DNA from: Metabacillus kandeliae
GTDB lineage: Bacteria > Bacillota > Bacilli > Bacillales > Bacillaceae
Assembly: GCF_021166585.1 (NCBI RefSeq)
Contig: NZ_JAJOZE010000001.1
Location: 1,330,245 to 1,394,244, forward strand
Direction of reading: 5' to 3'
DNA: 64,000 bases
Shown here: positions 44,411-53,708 of the stretch, piece after piece
How the letters are laid out: every line of letters starts with the position of its first letter
How positions within the stretch are numbered: the stretch's first letter is position 1
The notes under the pieces: model-generated
Told to the model about the DNA's origin: nothing
The model's database searches: none
Seen by the model: the letters and a program-made list of their open reading frames with translations, nothing else
Program-made: the position numbers and the translations under genes

Positions 44411-44833
44411 TTATTCTTCTGCCTTCATCTTTTCAAGGCCGAATTTTTCAAAATACTCATGGTATTTATCTTCTATTTCAATAAGACGCTCAAACCTTTG
44501 CTCAGGGCTGTAATTAGATATATTTTCTTCTCTCATTAAGTCTCTGCGTGCAAGAAGAGCGCACAGCTTGTCCCAGAACACTTCTTCTTCATAATCGGCT
44601 ATGACATCTTCCAGTTCTTCGTCAAGCTGCCTTGAAGCATAGTACTCATCATCAAGGGAATCATAGTCAACATACTTTTCCATTCCAAAGGCTTTTGAGA
44701 AGGATAAAATGTAATTTTCCATTTCAAAAAATTCCTCTGATTCGTCATGTTCCTCTCTTGCCCCAACCCATGTTGACAAATAGATCATTTTTAATAATAT
44801 ATGATATTGTTCTTTAGTAAAATTGATTTTCAT
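44411..44833 (-). CDS. Conserved hypothetical acidic protein
   Basis: 140-aa, strongly acidic, helical protein beginning MKINFTKEQYHILLKMIYLSTWVGA, with an acidic middle (YDSLDDEYYASRQLDEELEDVIADYEEEVFWDKL) and EDKYHEYFEKFG near the end. No known domain recognised; close homologues appear in Bacillus annotations as hypothetical proteins. The ATG at 44833 follows GAGGGGG at about 11 nt and is preferred over an upstream in-frame start. Likely cotranscribed with the GNAT gene 31 bp downstream. Confidence 0.75.
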   Translation of the reverse strand: MKINFTKEQYHILLKMIYLSTWVGAREEHDESEEFFEMENYILSFSKAFGMEKYVDYDSLDDEYYASRQLDEELEDVIADYEEEVFWDKLCALLARRDLMREENISNYSPEQRFERLIEIEDKYHEYFEKFGLEKMKAEE

Positions 44834-44995
44834 GGCCGGACATCCCCCTCTGAAAATAGCATCTCTTATCATTAAATCATATTCCCAGCCTAAAAGTAAG
44901 TCAGCGGAGCCGGAAAAATTTCAGGAAAAATCCAGCACAGTCCCCATCTGTTTCTTGCCATTTTCAAGCTGTTTCAACAAGCCTCGGCAGAAAAA

Positions 44996-45034
44996 TAAAA
45001 AACTATTGCGGAGCATAAGCCGCAATAGTTTTTT
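44996..45034 (-). terminator. Terminator of ykhA
   Basis: AACTATTGCGG and CCGCAATAGTT form an 11-bp stem with an 8-nt loop, then a T-rich tail on the minus strand. It overlaps the stop codon region. Confidence 0.88.
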
Positions 45035-45548
45035 ATCTTCTCCAAGGAAGCTCTGTGCCGAAAATCTGGGCCATATTTTGAAATTCGCTTTTTCTTCTTT
45101 TTCTGGCTTCTGCCCGTGCCATGCCGGTTTGGTACAGTTCTTTTTCCATTTCTGTTTCTGGGACAACAGGCGGAACTGGCACCGGTTTATTGTTTTCATC
45201 AACCGCAACCATTGTCAGAAAGGACAGCGCGCATATATGCCTGTCACCTTTCAGCATGTCTTCTGAAATGACTTTAACGAATACTTCCATTGAAGTCCGC
45301 CCTGTATACGTAACAAAAGCTTCGAGACATACAGACCATCCTACATGGATGGGATGAAGAAAATCAACTGAGTCTGTTGAAGCGGTTACAATAGCGCTTC
45401 TTGAGTGTCTCATTGCTGAAATGGCTGCTACATCATCAATATAAGCCATCAGCTTTCCGCCGAACATCGTGCCATGATTGTTTGTGTCTGGAGGAAGGAC
45501 AATACTTGTTTTTACAACGAAGGATTCCTGGCAAGGTTTTGGATTCAT
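45033..45548 (-). CDS. ykhA: Acyl-CoA thioesterase (hotdog fold) YkhA
   Basis: 171-aa acyl-CoA hydrolase of the YciA/BACH type. The hotdog domain covers about residues 10-125: LPPDTNNHGTMFGGKLMAYIDDVAAISA (catalytic Asn/Asp region), then TASTDSVDFLHPIHVG. It matches B. subtilis YkhA. The ATG at 45548 follows AAGGAG; an in-frame TTG at 45581 lacks a site. An extended -10 (TGATATAAT, minus, 45629-45634) about 80 nt upstream is the likely promoter. Confidence 0.92.
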   Translation of the reverse strand: MNPKPCQESFVVKTSIVLPPDTNNHGTMFGGKLMAYIDDVAAISAMRHSRSAIVTASTDSVDFLHPIHVGWSVCLEAFVTYTGRTSMEVFVKVISEDMLKGDRHICALSFLTMVAVDENNKPVPVPPVVPETEMEKELYQTGMARAEARKRRKSEFQNMAQIFGTELPWRR

Positions 45549-45741
45549 CTCTGCATATTCTCCTTTTTCTCTTTGGCTCAAGTTTCATCAGCATGAACAT
45601 AGCCTTTTAATAAATTTTCTCTAAATTTATTATATCACGTTTAATAATTTCCACATTCATTTCTGAAAGTTCAAACACCTCTGCTTTTCAGCAAAAAGAT
45701 AGAATCTGTCTAAAAAGCTTTCCCTTTTGGAAAGAGCCGCA

Positions 45742-45786
45742 AACAAAAGGCTGGCAGGCAAGCTATTTATGCTTGGCGGCCAGCCC
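45742..45786 (-). terminator. Terminator of the Hsp20 gene
   Basis: GGCTGGC and GCCAGCC outer arms with inner CAAGC/GCTTG pairing form a long imperfect stem, followed by TTTTGTTTG on the minus strand. Confidence 0.8.
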
Positions 45787-45796
45787 TTCTGCTAAC

Positions 45797-46213
45797 TTAC
45801 TGAATTTCAATTCTTCTTCCCTTTTTTTTCGGAAAGTACAGTTTTAAAATGCCATGCTGGTAAACAGCTTTCATTTCGTTAAAGTTAAGATCCTCCAGCA
45901 AGTCTGCTTCTCGGACAGCTCCGTTATACTTCAGATCTGTTTCAGATTCAGCTTCGTTTTCCCGCTTTTTGCGATTGACCTTAATCCGCACTTTGCTGCT
46001 GAGAAGCTCGACGTGTATCTCATCCTTATGCACACCTGGCAATTCTGCTCTCAGAATAACATGTGTTTCACTTTCCATTTTTTCAAGCAGAAAGGACGGC
46101 TTTTTAGCAGGATGCTGAAAAAGCTCGTCTATCGTGCCGAGAAGGGTGTTTTCTGGACGCTGCTGAAAAAAATCATTTATCATTTTCATCGGATTGGATT
46201 TCTTGGCTGACAT
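45797..46213 (-). CDS. Hsp20/alpha-crystallin family small heat-shock protein
   Basis: 138-aa ATP-independent chaperone or coat-like protein. A divergent N-terminal region (to about 50) is followed by an alpha-crystallin domain: THVILRAELPGVHKDEIHVELLSSKVRIKV, later NGAVREADLLEDLNFNEMKAVYQHGILKLYFPKK (the A-x-x-x-n-G-v-L-like motif). In spore formers such genes include CotP-like coat proteins. The ATG at 46213 follows AAAGGAGCAGGGGAG. Divergent from the YppG-like gene. Confidence 0.88.
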   Translation of the reverse strand: MSAKKSNPMKMINDFFQQRPENTLLGTIDELFQHPAKKPSFLLEKMESETHVILRAELPGVHKDEIHVELLSSKVRIKVNRKKRENEAESETDLKYNGAVREADLLEDLNFNEMKAVYQHGILKLYFPKKKGRRIEIQ

Positions 46214-46369
46214 CTCCCCTGCTCCTTTCCTTATTCTCCTTACAGCCAATTTATGCACCTGCCTAAAGGAAGGTTATTGAAAGAAAATGCTTATGCAAAT
46301 GGGATTCTGCCTAACCAATTCATGCCACTATTTCATAAAGTATACTGAACTAATAAGGAGCTGATGAAA

Positions 46370-46678
46370 ATGAACAGGTATTACCACCACGGCGTTCCGC
46401 CTTTCACAAATGGGCATTCTTTTCATCCGGTGCATAACCCGGTTCAGCATCATCCCTTTTATGCCCAGCCTTATCACCCTCACTATTTTCCAGGTTACCA
46501 GTCACCCGGTTCGCCTGGGAGGCTGCCGCGAAAACAAAAGAGCTTTTTAGATGCCTATAAGACACCTACTGGCAGCATTGATTACAGCCAGGTTTCTCTC
46601 ACAATGAGCAAAATGAATAAAACTCTGTATCAGTTTAACCCGCTGCTTAAACAATTTTTATCACTTGTAAAAAAATAA
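46370..46678 (+). CDS. YppG-like protein, probably spore-related
   Basis: 102-aa protein with a His/Pro/Tyr-rich N-terminal half (YYHHGVPPFTNGHSFHPVH then YHPHYFPGYQSPGSP) and a C-terminal helical part (SFLDAYKTPTGSIDYSQVSLTMSKMNKTLYQFNPLLKQF) that resembles the YppG domain. Composition is typical of spore coat or surface proteins. ATG at 46370 with AAGGAG 9 nt upstream; the ATG at 46364 is too close to the site. A CATAAAGTA box at 46334-46342 resembles a sigma-K -10, but the -35 spacing is off by one. Confidence 0.7.
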   Translation: MNRYYHHGVPPFTNGHSFHPVHNPVQHHPFYAQPYHPHYFPGYQSPGSPGRLPRKQKSFLDAYKTPTGSIDYSQVSLTMSKMNKTLYQFNPLLKQFLSLVKK

Positions 46679-46684
46679 ACTCTT

Positions 46685-48565
46685 TTAAGAGGTGAGTTTT
46701 ACGTAATGCGATAATGCCAGCAAAGAGAAAATAAGGTCATAGCTGTGGTAATGGATATAAAAGTTACCGGCCATCCCTTGACCTTTTGGATAAGATGCTG
46801 TCCAATCCGGATTTTGAGCGGCACTTATGAGGAAATGGACGCCATTTTCAATTTCAGGCGATGTTTCGCTTCTCATACTGATCAGCGCATCCACTGCCCA
46901 TGCGGTTTGGGTTACTGTACTGCGGTTAAGAGGAACGTAGGTTTTCATTATATCGCTTTGGCACGATTCTCCCCAGCCGCCGTCTTTGTTTTGAATTTCT
47001 TTTAGCCAGCTTGCTCCTTTTAAGGCAGAAGGATGGCTTTTTTGGCCTGATCCAGCAAACCCGGTAAGCGCAGCCCAGGTCCCGTAGATATAGCAGATCC
47101 CCCACCTCCCATACCAGGAGCCGTCCTTTCTTTGGTTTTTCACAAGCCAGCGGAGCCCTCTTTCCATAACCGGATCCCTATGGCTTATATCCGTCCCGCT
47201 CCCCAGAAAGTCCAGCGTTCTTCCTGTCAGGTCAGCGGAAGAAGCATCGGACAGTATAAATTCAGCCCCTTTAACCGGCAGCATGCGGACAATCTTTGAA
47301 TCTGCCTTTCTTTCAAATGCCGGCCATCCTCCATCATCGTTCTGCATGGACAGCACCCAGTTTGCCCCTCTCTTCCATGCTTCGCCGAATCCAGAATCAG
47401 AGATTCCGCCAGCTAAGGATCTGAGGGCAGCTGTTGTGTCGTCAACATCAGGGTTTAAAGTATTTATATCTGAAAAACCCCAGCCTCCCGGCTCAGCCAA
47501 AGCATTATGAATCTTCCAGTCTCCGTATTTTACATGCTGCCTGCTCAGCAAATAATGATTTGCGCTTTTCACTGTGGAATTTTCAATTGGGACACCTGCT
47601 TCCTGCAAGGCATGGCTGATTAGAGCAGTGTTCCATACATTGGCTGTTGTGTACTGCATATGAGTTTTGCCGCCAATCAGGCAGCTCATATCCTTTAATC
47701 CATTTACTGCCTGCCTGATCACTGGATGATCTTTTCCATACCCAAGTGAAAGGAGCGCAAATATCATGAGAAAGGTAGCACTGAAATAACTGTAAAACGT
47801 TCCATCAGGTTCCATTCTTTTCAGCATGTATTGTTCAGCCTTTTGATAAGATAGCTGCCTGAGCTGAGCAGGAATCCCTGCAAGCGAGGCAACCCCTCTC
47901 TGCAGCAGTCCAAGGAGGCTCCGCCATTCTGCCGTCCTGTACTCTTCCTGGATACTCCAATCGTCCATTGCATCCTGCCCTCTGATTTCGGATAGATCCG
48001 GCATTTCATGGCCCTTCAGCTGGAATTTTTTATTTCCCAGAATTAAAATCGGCACCATGTTGGCACGGCCGAAAATAGAAAAATCAAAAAGACTTACCGG
48101 GAACTTTGAAGGCAGCAAAATGGCCTCAATCGGGAGCGGGAAGACAGGCGGCCACTGATAAGCACCTGTCAGGGCCAATAATATTTTAGTGAACAATCCT
48201 GCTTTTTTCACGCCGCCATGCTTGGTTATGAACCTTCTAGCCAGAAGCATCGCAGGATGGCGAATACTATAATAGCCCCCTGAAAGAAGAGCAAAATAGC
48301 CTTCTATTGTTAGAGAAAGATCTCCTTCTCCCTGGTCATCAAATAATTTCCATGCCCCATTATCTCCTTGCTTTGATGCGATCCTTCCGCAAATGGAGCG
48401 AATCAGCTCTTCATCCTTTAAATCCAGCGCCCGAAGCAGCACAACCATAAAAGCATCCGTTTTGATTCCTGTTTCAAAAGGATAATCCCATGATCCATTA
48501 TGAAGCTGGCTTTTTGACAGTATCTGTATAATGCGGCTGATTTCTTTTTCTGCCTGAAGCTTCAT
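46685..48565 (-). CDS. sqhC: Squalene-hopene/tetraprenyl-curcumene cyclase
   Basis: Terpene cyclase of 626 aa. The class II protonation motif is PDVDDTTA (Asp373-Val-Asp-Asp376), and several QW repeats are visible (QNDDGGWPAF, QRKDGSWYGRWG, QNKDGGWGES). In B. subtilis SqhC cyclises tetraprenyl-beta-curcumene into sporulenes of the spore; true squalene cyclisation to hopene cannot be excluded. The ATG at 48565 has GGGGGTGAAAG upstream, and the longer frame lacks a site. Convergent with the YppG-like gene. Confidence 0.93.
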   Translation of the reverse strand: MKLQAEKEISRIIQILSKSQLHNGSWDYPFETGIKTDAFMVVLLRALDLKDEELIRSICGRIASKQGDNGAWKLFDDQGEGDLSLTIEGYFALLSGGYYSIRHPAMLLARRFITKHGGVKKAGLFTKILLALTGAYQWPPVFPLPIEAILLPSKFPVSLFDFSIFGRANMVPILILGNKKFQLKGHEMPDLSEIRGQDAMDDWSIQEEYRTAEWRSLLGLLQRGVASLAGIPAQLRQLSYQKAEQYMLKRMEPDGTFYSYFSATFLMIFALLSLGYGKDHPVIRQAVNGLKDMSCLIGGKTHMQYTTANVWNTALISHALQEAGVPIENSTVKSANHYLLSRQHVKYGDWKIHNALAEPGGWGFSDINTLNPDVDDTTAALRSLAGGISDSGFGEAWKRGANWVLSMQNDDGGWPAFERKADSKIVRMLPVKGAEFILSDASSADLTGRTLDFLGSGTDISHRDPVMERGLRWLVKNQRKDGSWYGRWGICYIYGTWAALTGFAGSGQKSHPSALKGASWLKEIQNKDGGWGESCQSDIMKTYVPLNRSTVTQTAWAVDALISMRSETSPEIENGVHFLISAAQNPDWTASYPKGQGMAGNFYIHYHSYDLIFSLLALSHYVKLTS

Positions 48566-48782
48566 ACTTTCACCCCCGGTACTTTGCACCTTTTCATCAT
48601 ATTCCGAGTTTGCTGCCGCCATACTTTTTCGCTGTAAAGTCTTTAGCGGTTAGTAAAATGCTCTCAAAACAAATAGATGAAAAAAAGCTAAAAAAACAGG
48701 TGAAACCTTCTCAAATTTGAAATATAATGATTTCAAATCCTTAGCTGGCGCGATCATGCCGGCGCGCAAAAGAGGTGAAAGC

Positions 48783-51314
48783 ATGACTGCCCATATAACA
48801 GCACCAGATGCTGGCCTGCAGCTATTTAAAACTTGTTTTGATGTTTCTTCAGAAGCACTGCTCCTTCTGGAAATACAGTCTGAAGAGCCATTTCAATCTT
48901 CATTTATCGCAGCAAATGAAAAAGCCTGCGAGCTGTTTGGCATAGCAAGAGAGGATTTGCTCTCACTGGGCCCGCGAAAATTGTTCGGTCAATTTATAGA
49001 TTCCAAAGTCATTGATGTCCTTGCCAGGCTTCTTCTGCAGAATGGCTTTCACCATTATGAAATGGATCTAACCCATTGCAGCGGAAAGAAATTCCCTGCT
49101 GAGGTCTTCAGCACCCTTTTTGAAACTGACGGGCGCAAATACACTCATATGCGCATCAAAAATATTGAAACCAAAAAAAGAACCCTTGCAGAGCTGGAGG
49201 AAAGAAAAGGCTTTATAGACACTGTTCTGCAGACAATAGAAGCACTTGTCATTGTCATGGATCCTGAAGGCAGCATTTTAGAGTGGAACAGGCATTGCGA
49301 GTCTGTTTCAGGCTATACATTTGCAGAAGTAAAAGGAAGGGCTGTATGGGATGTCATGCTCTCAGAGAAGGAACGGCCGCTCATCAAGGAAAGATTTCAA
49401 GGAGCAGCACACCTTCAGATCCCTGGAACCTATGAAAATGTTTGGGTAAATAAAAACGGTGAGCTTGCAAATATTCAGTGGAGCAATACAGTCATCAGCC
49501 ACCCAAGCGGAACCCCGGAGTATATTATTGCGACAGGAATTGAAATCACCGGCCTCAAAAAGGCAGAACGTTCCTTACAGGAAAGCAGCGAAAAATACCG
49601 CAGATTAATAGAAACAAATCCAGACGGCATTGCCCTTTACAAAGATGAAAAGATCAGTTTATTAAATGCAGCAGCTGAGAGTGTTTTTGAAGGCAGCTCA
49701 TTATCCCTTCATCAAGATAAGCTGCTGATTCATGAAATAGAAAACAGTCTTGCCGACAGAAAAGAAATTCACCATATTCCTTCCCTGGAAATTCAGCAGC
49801 AGGATGGCACAAATCGTTATATTGAAGCGAGAAGCATTTCAATGGGCCTGTCGCAAAGCTTGATTTTATTCCGGGACCATACTGACCGGATTCTTGCTGA
49901 AAGGGAAAGGGACAGGCTTTTTCGCTACCTTTCCGATATCCTCAGTTCAACAGCAGAAGGAATCATCGGAATTGACTCTGCTAATATGGCTGCGTACGCC
50001 AATAAATCTTTCCGGGAATGGACCGGCCTTTCATTGGAGCAACTAAAAAATTCACCAGCTCCTGAGCTGATTCAAAAGGCTTTTCCGCTTGCAGGCTGGG
50101 ACTTTGACACATTGCTTTCGTCTGAAAAGCCGCTTGAACTGTCAAGCATCAAAAACGGGAAAATACAGCATTTCGAGGCAAAAGCCCAGTCCTTTCGCGA
50201 TGGGCATATTATTACCTTTTACGATATTACAGACCGATTCAGCCTCTCAAAAGCAAATAACATTTACTATGAAGCCATTACAAGCGGGATTGTTGTTCAA
50301 AATGCAAAAGGAATAATTGTTTTTGCAAACCAAAAGGCATGTGAAATCCTTGGGCTTGAAAAGGATCAGATTTACGGCATGACATCTAAAAGCCCTGAGT
50401 GGAAGGCAGTGAAAGAGGATATGACCCCTCTTCAGCCTGATGAGCATCCAGCGATGATTACTCTAAAAGACCTGAAAGAAATCAGCCAGTTTACGATGGG
50501 CATTTTTCATCCTTTGCAGCAAACCTACAGGTGGATCGTGATTGATACAAGAATTGTGTATAAGGACGAAGGGACAAATGTTCCTTATGTCATTTCAACT
50601 TTTCAGGATATTTCCGACAAAATCACAATGGACAAAGTAATGAGGAAGCGGGAAAAAACAGCATTGATCGGCCAGCTCGCTACATCTGTTGCTCATGAAA
50701 TAAGAAACCCGCTTACAGTGATTAACGGCTTTTTAAAAATGATGGAGGCATCTGGAGAACTGAATGCCGCTTATATGAGCATGATTAATAAAGAGCTTGA
50801 GAGGCTGGGATTTGTAGCAAACGAATTTTTAACGCTTGGAAAAGCTGAAAATCTGGAGAAGACGGAATTGGATTTGGTACAAGATGTGCTTTTCCCTGTC
50901 ACCCAGCTCCTTCTTCCTTCATCCAATATAGCAGGCATTTACTTAGACATCACACAGCTGCATAAAGGCATTGTCGTTGAAGGGAGGAAGAATCAGCTTA
51001 AGCAGCTGTTTATAAATATTTTAAAAAACAGCATTGAAGCCATGCATTATCAGGGAAAAATTGTCCTGACGATTGATCAGTCAGAAAATATGGCCAAAGT
51101 GGTGATTGAGGATCAAGGTCCAGGCATCCCTCCTGACCGGTTGAAGCATCTGGGAGAGCCCTTCTATTCTCTAAAAGAAAAAGGAACAGGACTTGGCCTT
51201 GCCATCTGCAGAAAAATTGTCCTGGAGCATTCAGGAGAAATGGAAATAACAAGCGAAGAAGGATTCGGTACAGCTGTTACTGTTTTCCTTCCAGCTGTCA
51301 AAAAAAATCCCTGA
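48783..51314 (+). CDS. Five-PAS sensor histidine kinase (sporulation-kinase type)
   Basis: 843-aa soluble kinase with no membrane segment. PAS-like modules can be placed at about 15-130, 145-260, 270-370, 380-485 and 492-615. The HisKA site is VAHEIRNPLTVINGF (phospho-His638), followed by HATPase with N box NILKNSIEAMH, G1 VIEDQGPGIPP and G2 KGTGLGLAI. The phospho-acceptor region is the type found in KinA-KinE that feed the Spo0F/Spo0A relay. ATG at 48783 with AGAGGTG. No partner regulator adjacent, as usual for sporulation kinases. Confidence 0.88.
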   Translation: MTAHITAPDAGLQLFKTCFDVSSEALLLLEIQSEEPFQSSFIAANEKACELFGIAREDLLSLGPRKLFGQFIDSKVIDVLARLLLQNGFHHYEMDLTHCSGKKFPAEVFSTLFETDGRKYTHMRIKNIETKKRTLAELEERKGFIDTVLQTIEALVIVMDPEGSILEWNRHCESVSGYTFAEVKGRAVWDVMLSEKERPLIKERFQGAAHLQIPGTYENVWVNKNGELANIQWSNTVISHPSGTPEYIIATGIEITGLKKAERSLQESSEKYRRLIETNPDGIALYKDEKISLLNAAAESVFEGSSLSLHQDKLLIHEIENSLADRKEIHHIPSLEIQQQDGTNRYIEARSISMGLSQSLILFRDHTDRILAERERDRLFRYLSDILSSTAEGIIGIDSANMAAYANKSFREWTGLSLEQLKNSPAPELIQKAFPLAGWDFDTLLSSEKPLELSSIKNGKIQHFEAKAQSFRDGHIITFYDITDRFSLSKANNIYYEAITSGIVVQNAKGIIVFANQKACEILGLEKDQIYGMTSKSPEWKAVKEDMTPLQPDEHPAMITLKDLKEISQFTMGIFHPLQQTYRWIVIDTRIVYKDEGTNVPYVISTFQDISDKITMDKVMRKREKTALIGQLATSVAHEIRNPLTVINGFLKMMEASGELNAAYMSMINKELERLGFVANEFLTLGKAENLEKTELDLVQDVLFPVTQLLLPSSNIAGIYLDITQLHKGIVVEGRKNQLKQLFINILKNSIEAMHYQGKIVLTIDQSENMAKVVIEDQGPGIPPDRLKHLGEPFYSLKEKGTGLGLAICRKIVLEHSGEMEITSEEGFGTAVTVFLPAVKKNP

Positions 51315-51335
51315 CGATATAGTCTGGGATTTTTT
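51301..51335 (+). terminator. Terminator of the kinase gene, overlapping the stop codon
   Basis: AAAAAATCCC and GGGATTTTTT form a 10-bp stem. The TGA stop (51312-51314) lies in the loop. Confidence 0.85.
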
Positions 51336-51411
51336 CATGCCTCTTTGAATCTGCTGTTCTTTTGGCAGTAAAGAGATGCAGGTTGATATTATCCGCCCTG
51401 CATAGCTAACT

Positions 51412-51441
51412 AAAAAAGGCTATCCCTGAGGATAAGCCTTT
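51412..51441 (-). terminator. Terminator of the YtxH-like gene
   Basis: AAAGGCTTATCC and a complementary GGATAGCCTTT arm form the stem on the minus strand, with a short loop and six T. Confidence 0.85.
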
Positions 51442-51449
51442 GACCTTTA

Positions 51450-51968
51450 TTAAATATTTTCGCCTTTATCGCGGTTGGATTGAGTTTGGTCACTATTTTC
51501 AAGCGGAGACACAATTCCTTCAGTAACCTCTGTACCTGCTTCTTTTACTTTTGATCCGATTTTACCAAGCTCATTCTTTGCCCCTTTAGCGATGGACAGT
51601 GTCTGAGAAGAAATTTTCACAACATCGTTTACTCTTCCGACAACTTTGTTCACTCTGTCATAAAGATGCTGAGCATCTGTAATGGCAGACTGCAATGTTT
51701 CTTTCGCTCCCTGAATTTGTTCCATCACGGAATCTTTCATTTCTGAAGGATTTTCGCGAACTTGGTTGAACATATTTACAGAGCCGTCTTTAAGGCTGGA
51801 AGCTCCTTTTTTGACTTTGCTTCTTGTTGTGCTGTCAATCAGAGCCACAGCACCGCCTACAGCAGCACCAATCAAGATGCCTCTTAAAAGCTTGCTGTTC
51901 TTTTCATTTTGAGCGGCCTCTTCTGTTTGTGAGGCAGATTGTTCATTGTTTTGATTTTCAATAGTCAT
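51450..51968 (-). CDS. YtxH-like/GvpP-type membrane-anchored helical protein
   Basis: 172-aa protein: an acidic Gln/Asn/Glu-rich N-terminus (1-25), one Gly/Ala-rich hydrophobic segment (LLRGILIGAAVGGAVALID, about 27-45), then a long amphipathic helical region with Ser/Lys/Glu. The architecture is that of YtxH-domain proteins and of GvpP-like proteins; general stress roles are common for them, but none can be assigned. GGAGGATTCTAA precedes the ATG. Confidence 0.78.
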   Translation of the reverse strand: MTIENQNNEQSASQTEEAAQNEKNSKLLRGILIGAAVGGAVALIDSTTRSKVKKGASSLKDGSVNMFNQVRENPSEMKDSVMEQIQGAKETLQSAITDAQHLYDRVNKVVGRVNDVVKISSQTLSIAKGAKNELGKIGSKVKEAGTEVTEGIVSPLENSDQTQSNRDKGENI

Positions 51969-52146
51969 TTAGAATCCTCCTCCAGTTTAGTCTGTTAAAC
52001 TACTTTTACTAGTACATCTTTTTCCCCCTGCAGCCATGTAATAAACAATTTGAGGGAAACGCCTGCTATATATATCAATAGCTTCTGCAAAAATACTGGA
52101 ATTCCTTTAAACGATTTGACCTATTTACTGAAGGAGTGTGCTTAAA

Positions 52147-53112
52147 TTGATGAATTCTATTTCTAAAAAAATTGCTGAGCTTGAGGAATACGAGCCCCCT
52201 TTTTATGGAAATGAAACGGAAATGAATGAGTTCTGGGAGAAAAATCTACGGCTTATCAAAGACAAGTCACCAGCTTTATCTTTGAAAGAAGAAACTGTTC
52301 CCTTTCCAGGAATAAAAGCCTTCAAAGCAAGCTATAAGGGATTTGATGAAACACCCCTCTCTGGCTGGCTGCTTCTTCCTACTGAAAGCCATCAGGAAAA
52401 ACTGCCTTGCGCCGTTGTGTTTCATGGATACACCGGAAGCAAAGGGTATCCCGAAAAGCATGCGGCCCTTCTTCTTCTCGGGATTGCCGTATTTGCTGCT
52501 GATGTTCGCGGACAGGGCGGTGAAACAGGAAATTTGCTTCCGGGCTTTTATGGGATGAGTCCAGGATTTGTTACTCAAAACATTCTAAACAAGGAGCAGT
52601 CCTATTTTAATGCCATCAGTATTGATGCTATAAAAACGGTGGAAGCTGCCGCTCAATTGCCTCAAATTGATGCCGGCAAACTGTTCGTAATGGGAGACAG
52701 CCAGGGCGGCGGGCTCGCTCTGCTTGCTTCTGCTTTGAGTCCTTATCCTGCGTTTGCTGTCGCTAATATTCCAAATTTGTGCCATATGGATTTTGGAATA
52801 ATGGAGTCTCAAGGATCGCTGAAAGAGATTGCAGCTTTTCTTCGTTCCCAGCCGGAAAAGCTTGAAGAGGTGCTAGAGGTTATAAGTCATTTCGATCTGT
52901 TAGGGCTTGCCTCCAGAATCCGCATCCCTGTCCTGATGTCAGCAGGCTTGAAGGACGACATTTGCCTGCCTGAGACCATCTATGCTGTCTATAATATTAT
53001 TAAGGCAGAGAAAAAAATAAATGTGTTTCCATTCGGAGGCCATGAAACAGGCGAGTATCAAAAAAGACAGGGACTGCTGTTTATTAAAGAACAGCTGATG
53101 CGGCTTCAATGA
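52147..53112 (+). CDS. CE7 family acetyl esterase / cephalosporin-C deacetylase-like
   Basis: 321-aa alpha/beta hydrolase of the acetylxylan esterase family. Motifs: RGQGGETG (family RGQ), GDSQGGG around the nucleophilic Ser, catalytic Asp in LKDDICLPET and catalytic His in FGGHETG. Deacetylates small oligosaccharides or antibiotics in the family. Starts at TTG, 10 nt after AAGGAG; GTG 52138 is too close and ATG 52150 somewhat far. Length normal for CE7. Confidence 0.88.
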   Translation: MMNSISKKIAELEEYEPPFYGNETEMNEFWEKNLRLIKDKSPALSLKEETVPFPGIKAFKASYKGFDETPLSGWLLLPTESHQEKLPCAVVFHGYTGSKGYPEKHAALLLLGIAVFAADVRGQGGETGNLLPGFYGMSPGFVTQNILNKEQSYFNAISIDAIKTVEAAAQLPQIDAGKLFVMGDSQGGGLALLASALSPYPAFAVANIPNLCHMDFGIMESQGSLKEIAAFLRSQPEKLEEVLEVISHFDLLGLASRIRIPVLMSAGLKDDICLPETIYAVYNIIKAEKKINVFPFGGHETGEYQKRQGLLFIKEQLMRLQ

Positions 53113-53213
53113 ATAAAGCCGGATAATGGCAGATGCAGCCAAAACACTGAAGATCAATATCAGAACAACTGGAATGTTGCTTAAGATGAATCAATGATAA
53201 GCATGCGATTAGA

Positions 53214-53246
53214 CAAAAAAAAAGGACCTCTGAATAAGAGGTCCTA
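53214..53246 (-). terminator. Terminator of the type VII secretion operon
   Basis: AGGACCTCT and AGAGGTCCT form a 9-bp stem with a 5-nt loop, followed by nine T on the minus strand; it overlaps the yueC stop. Confidence 0.92.
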
Positions 53247-53708
53247 TCTCTGCTGTTTAATATGATGCTTGTATCTGGAATAAAGGATATAAAAAAGAAG
53301 GAAAGTACAAAGAGCGATCGCCCCTCCAAACAGGATGGGAAGCAGGGATATTCTGCCGCTTTCCGTCTCTTCATTTTCGGAAGGGCTGCTACCTCCTGTA
53401 AACAGCTGCAATTCAGAAGCTATTTCAGAGAAAGTTTTTTCCTTTTCTTCTGGCTTCAAAAACAGCTCCTCCATTGCTTGTCTTTCTTCTTGATCAGGAT
53501 CTTCACTGAAATCAAGTCCTCTTAATTCTTCAGGAACTTTATTGGCTTTTTCTTTCCTGTTTGCAGGATCTTCGTCCAGCTGGCTTCGCTGAAACTTATT
53601 AGGTTCAGGGATATCCTGCGATGACTGAGCAGAAGCCGGTAAAACAGGGCAAGCCAGAAACCAGCCAAAAAGGAATACTAGAAGCAGGTTTTTTGCATTA
53701 TGCTTCAT
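53244..53708 (-). CDS. yueC: Type VII secretion protein EssA (YueC)
   Basis: 154-aa membrane component of the firmicute T7SSb. N-terminal hydrophobic signal (KNLLLVFLFGWFLACPVLPASA), charged central region (EDPDQEERQAMEELFLKPEEK), then a C-terminal membrane helix (ISLLPILFGGAIALCTFLLFYILY) and a basic tail. Start chosen at ATG 53708, which overlaps the yueB 3' end by 11 nt with GAAGGTGAAG upstream. Last gene of the yuk operon; no yueD-like gene follows. Confidence 0.85.
   Translation of the reverse strand: MKHNAKNLLLVFLFGWFLACPVLPASAQSSQDIPEPNKFQRSQLDEDPANRKEKANKVPEELRGLDFSEDPDQEERQAMEELFLKPEEKEKTFSEIASELQLFTGGSSPSENEETESGRISLLPILFGGAIALCTFLLFYILYSRYKHHIKQQR

Noticed and set aside
46314..46342. 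Sigma-K promoter of the YppG-like gene
   Set aside because: CATAAAGTA fits the -10, but the nearest AC -35 is one base too far; mentioned only in the gene entry.
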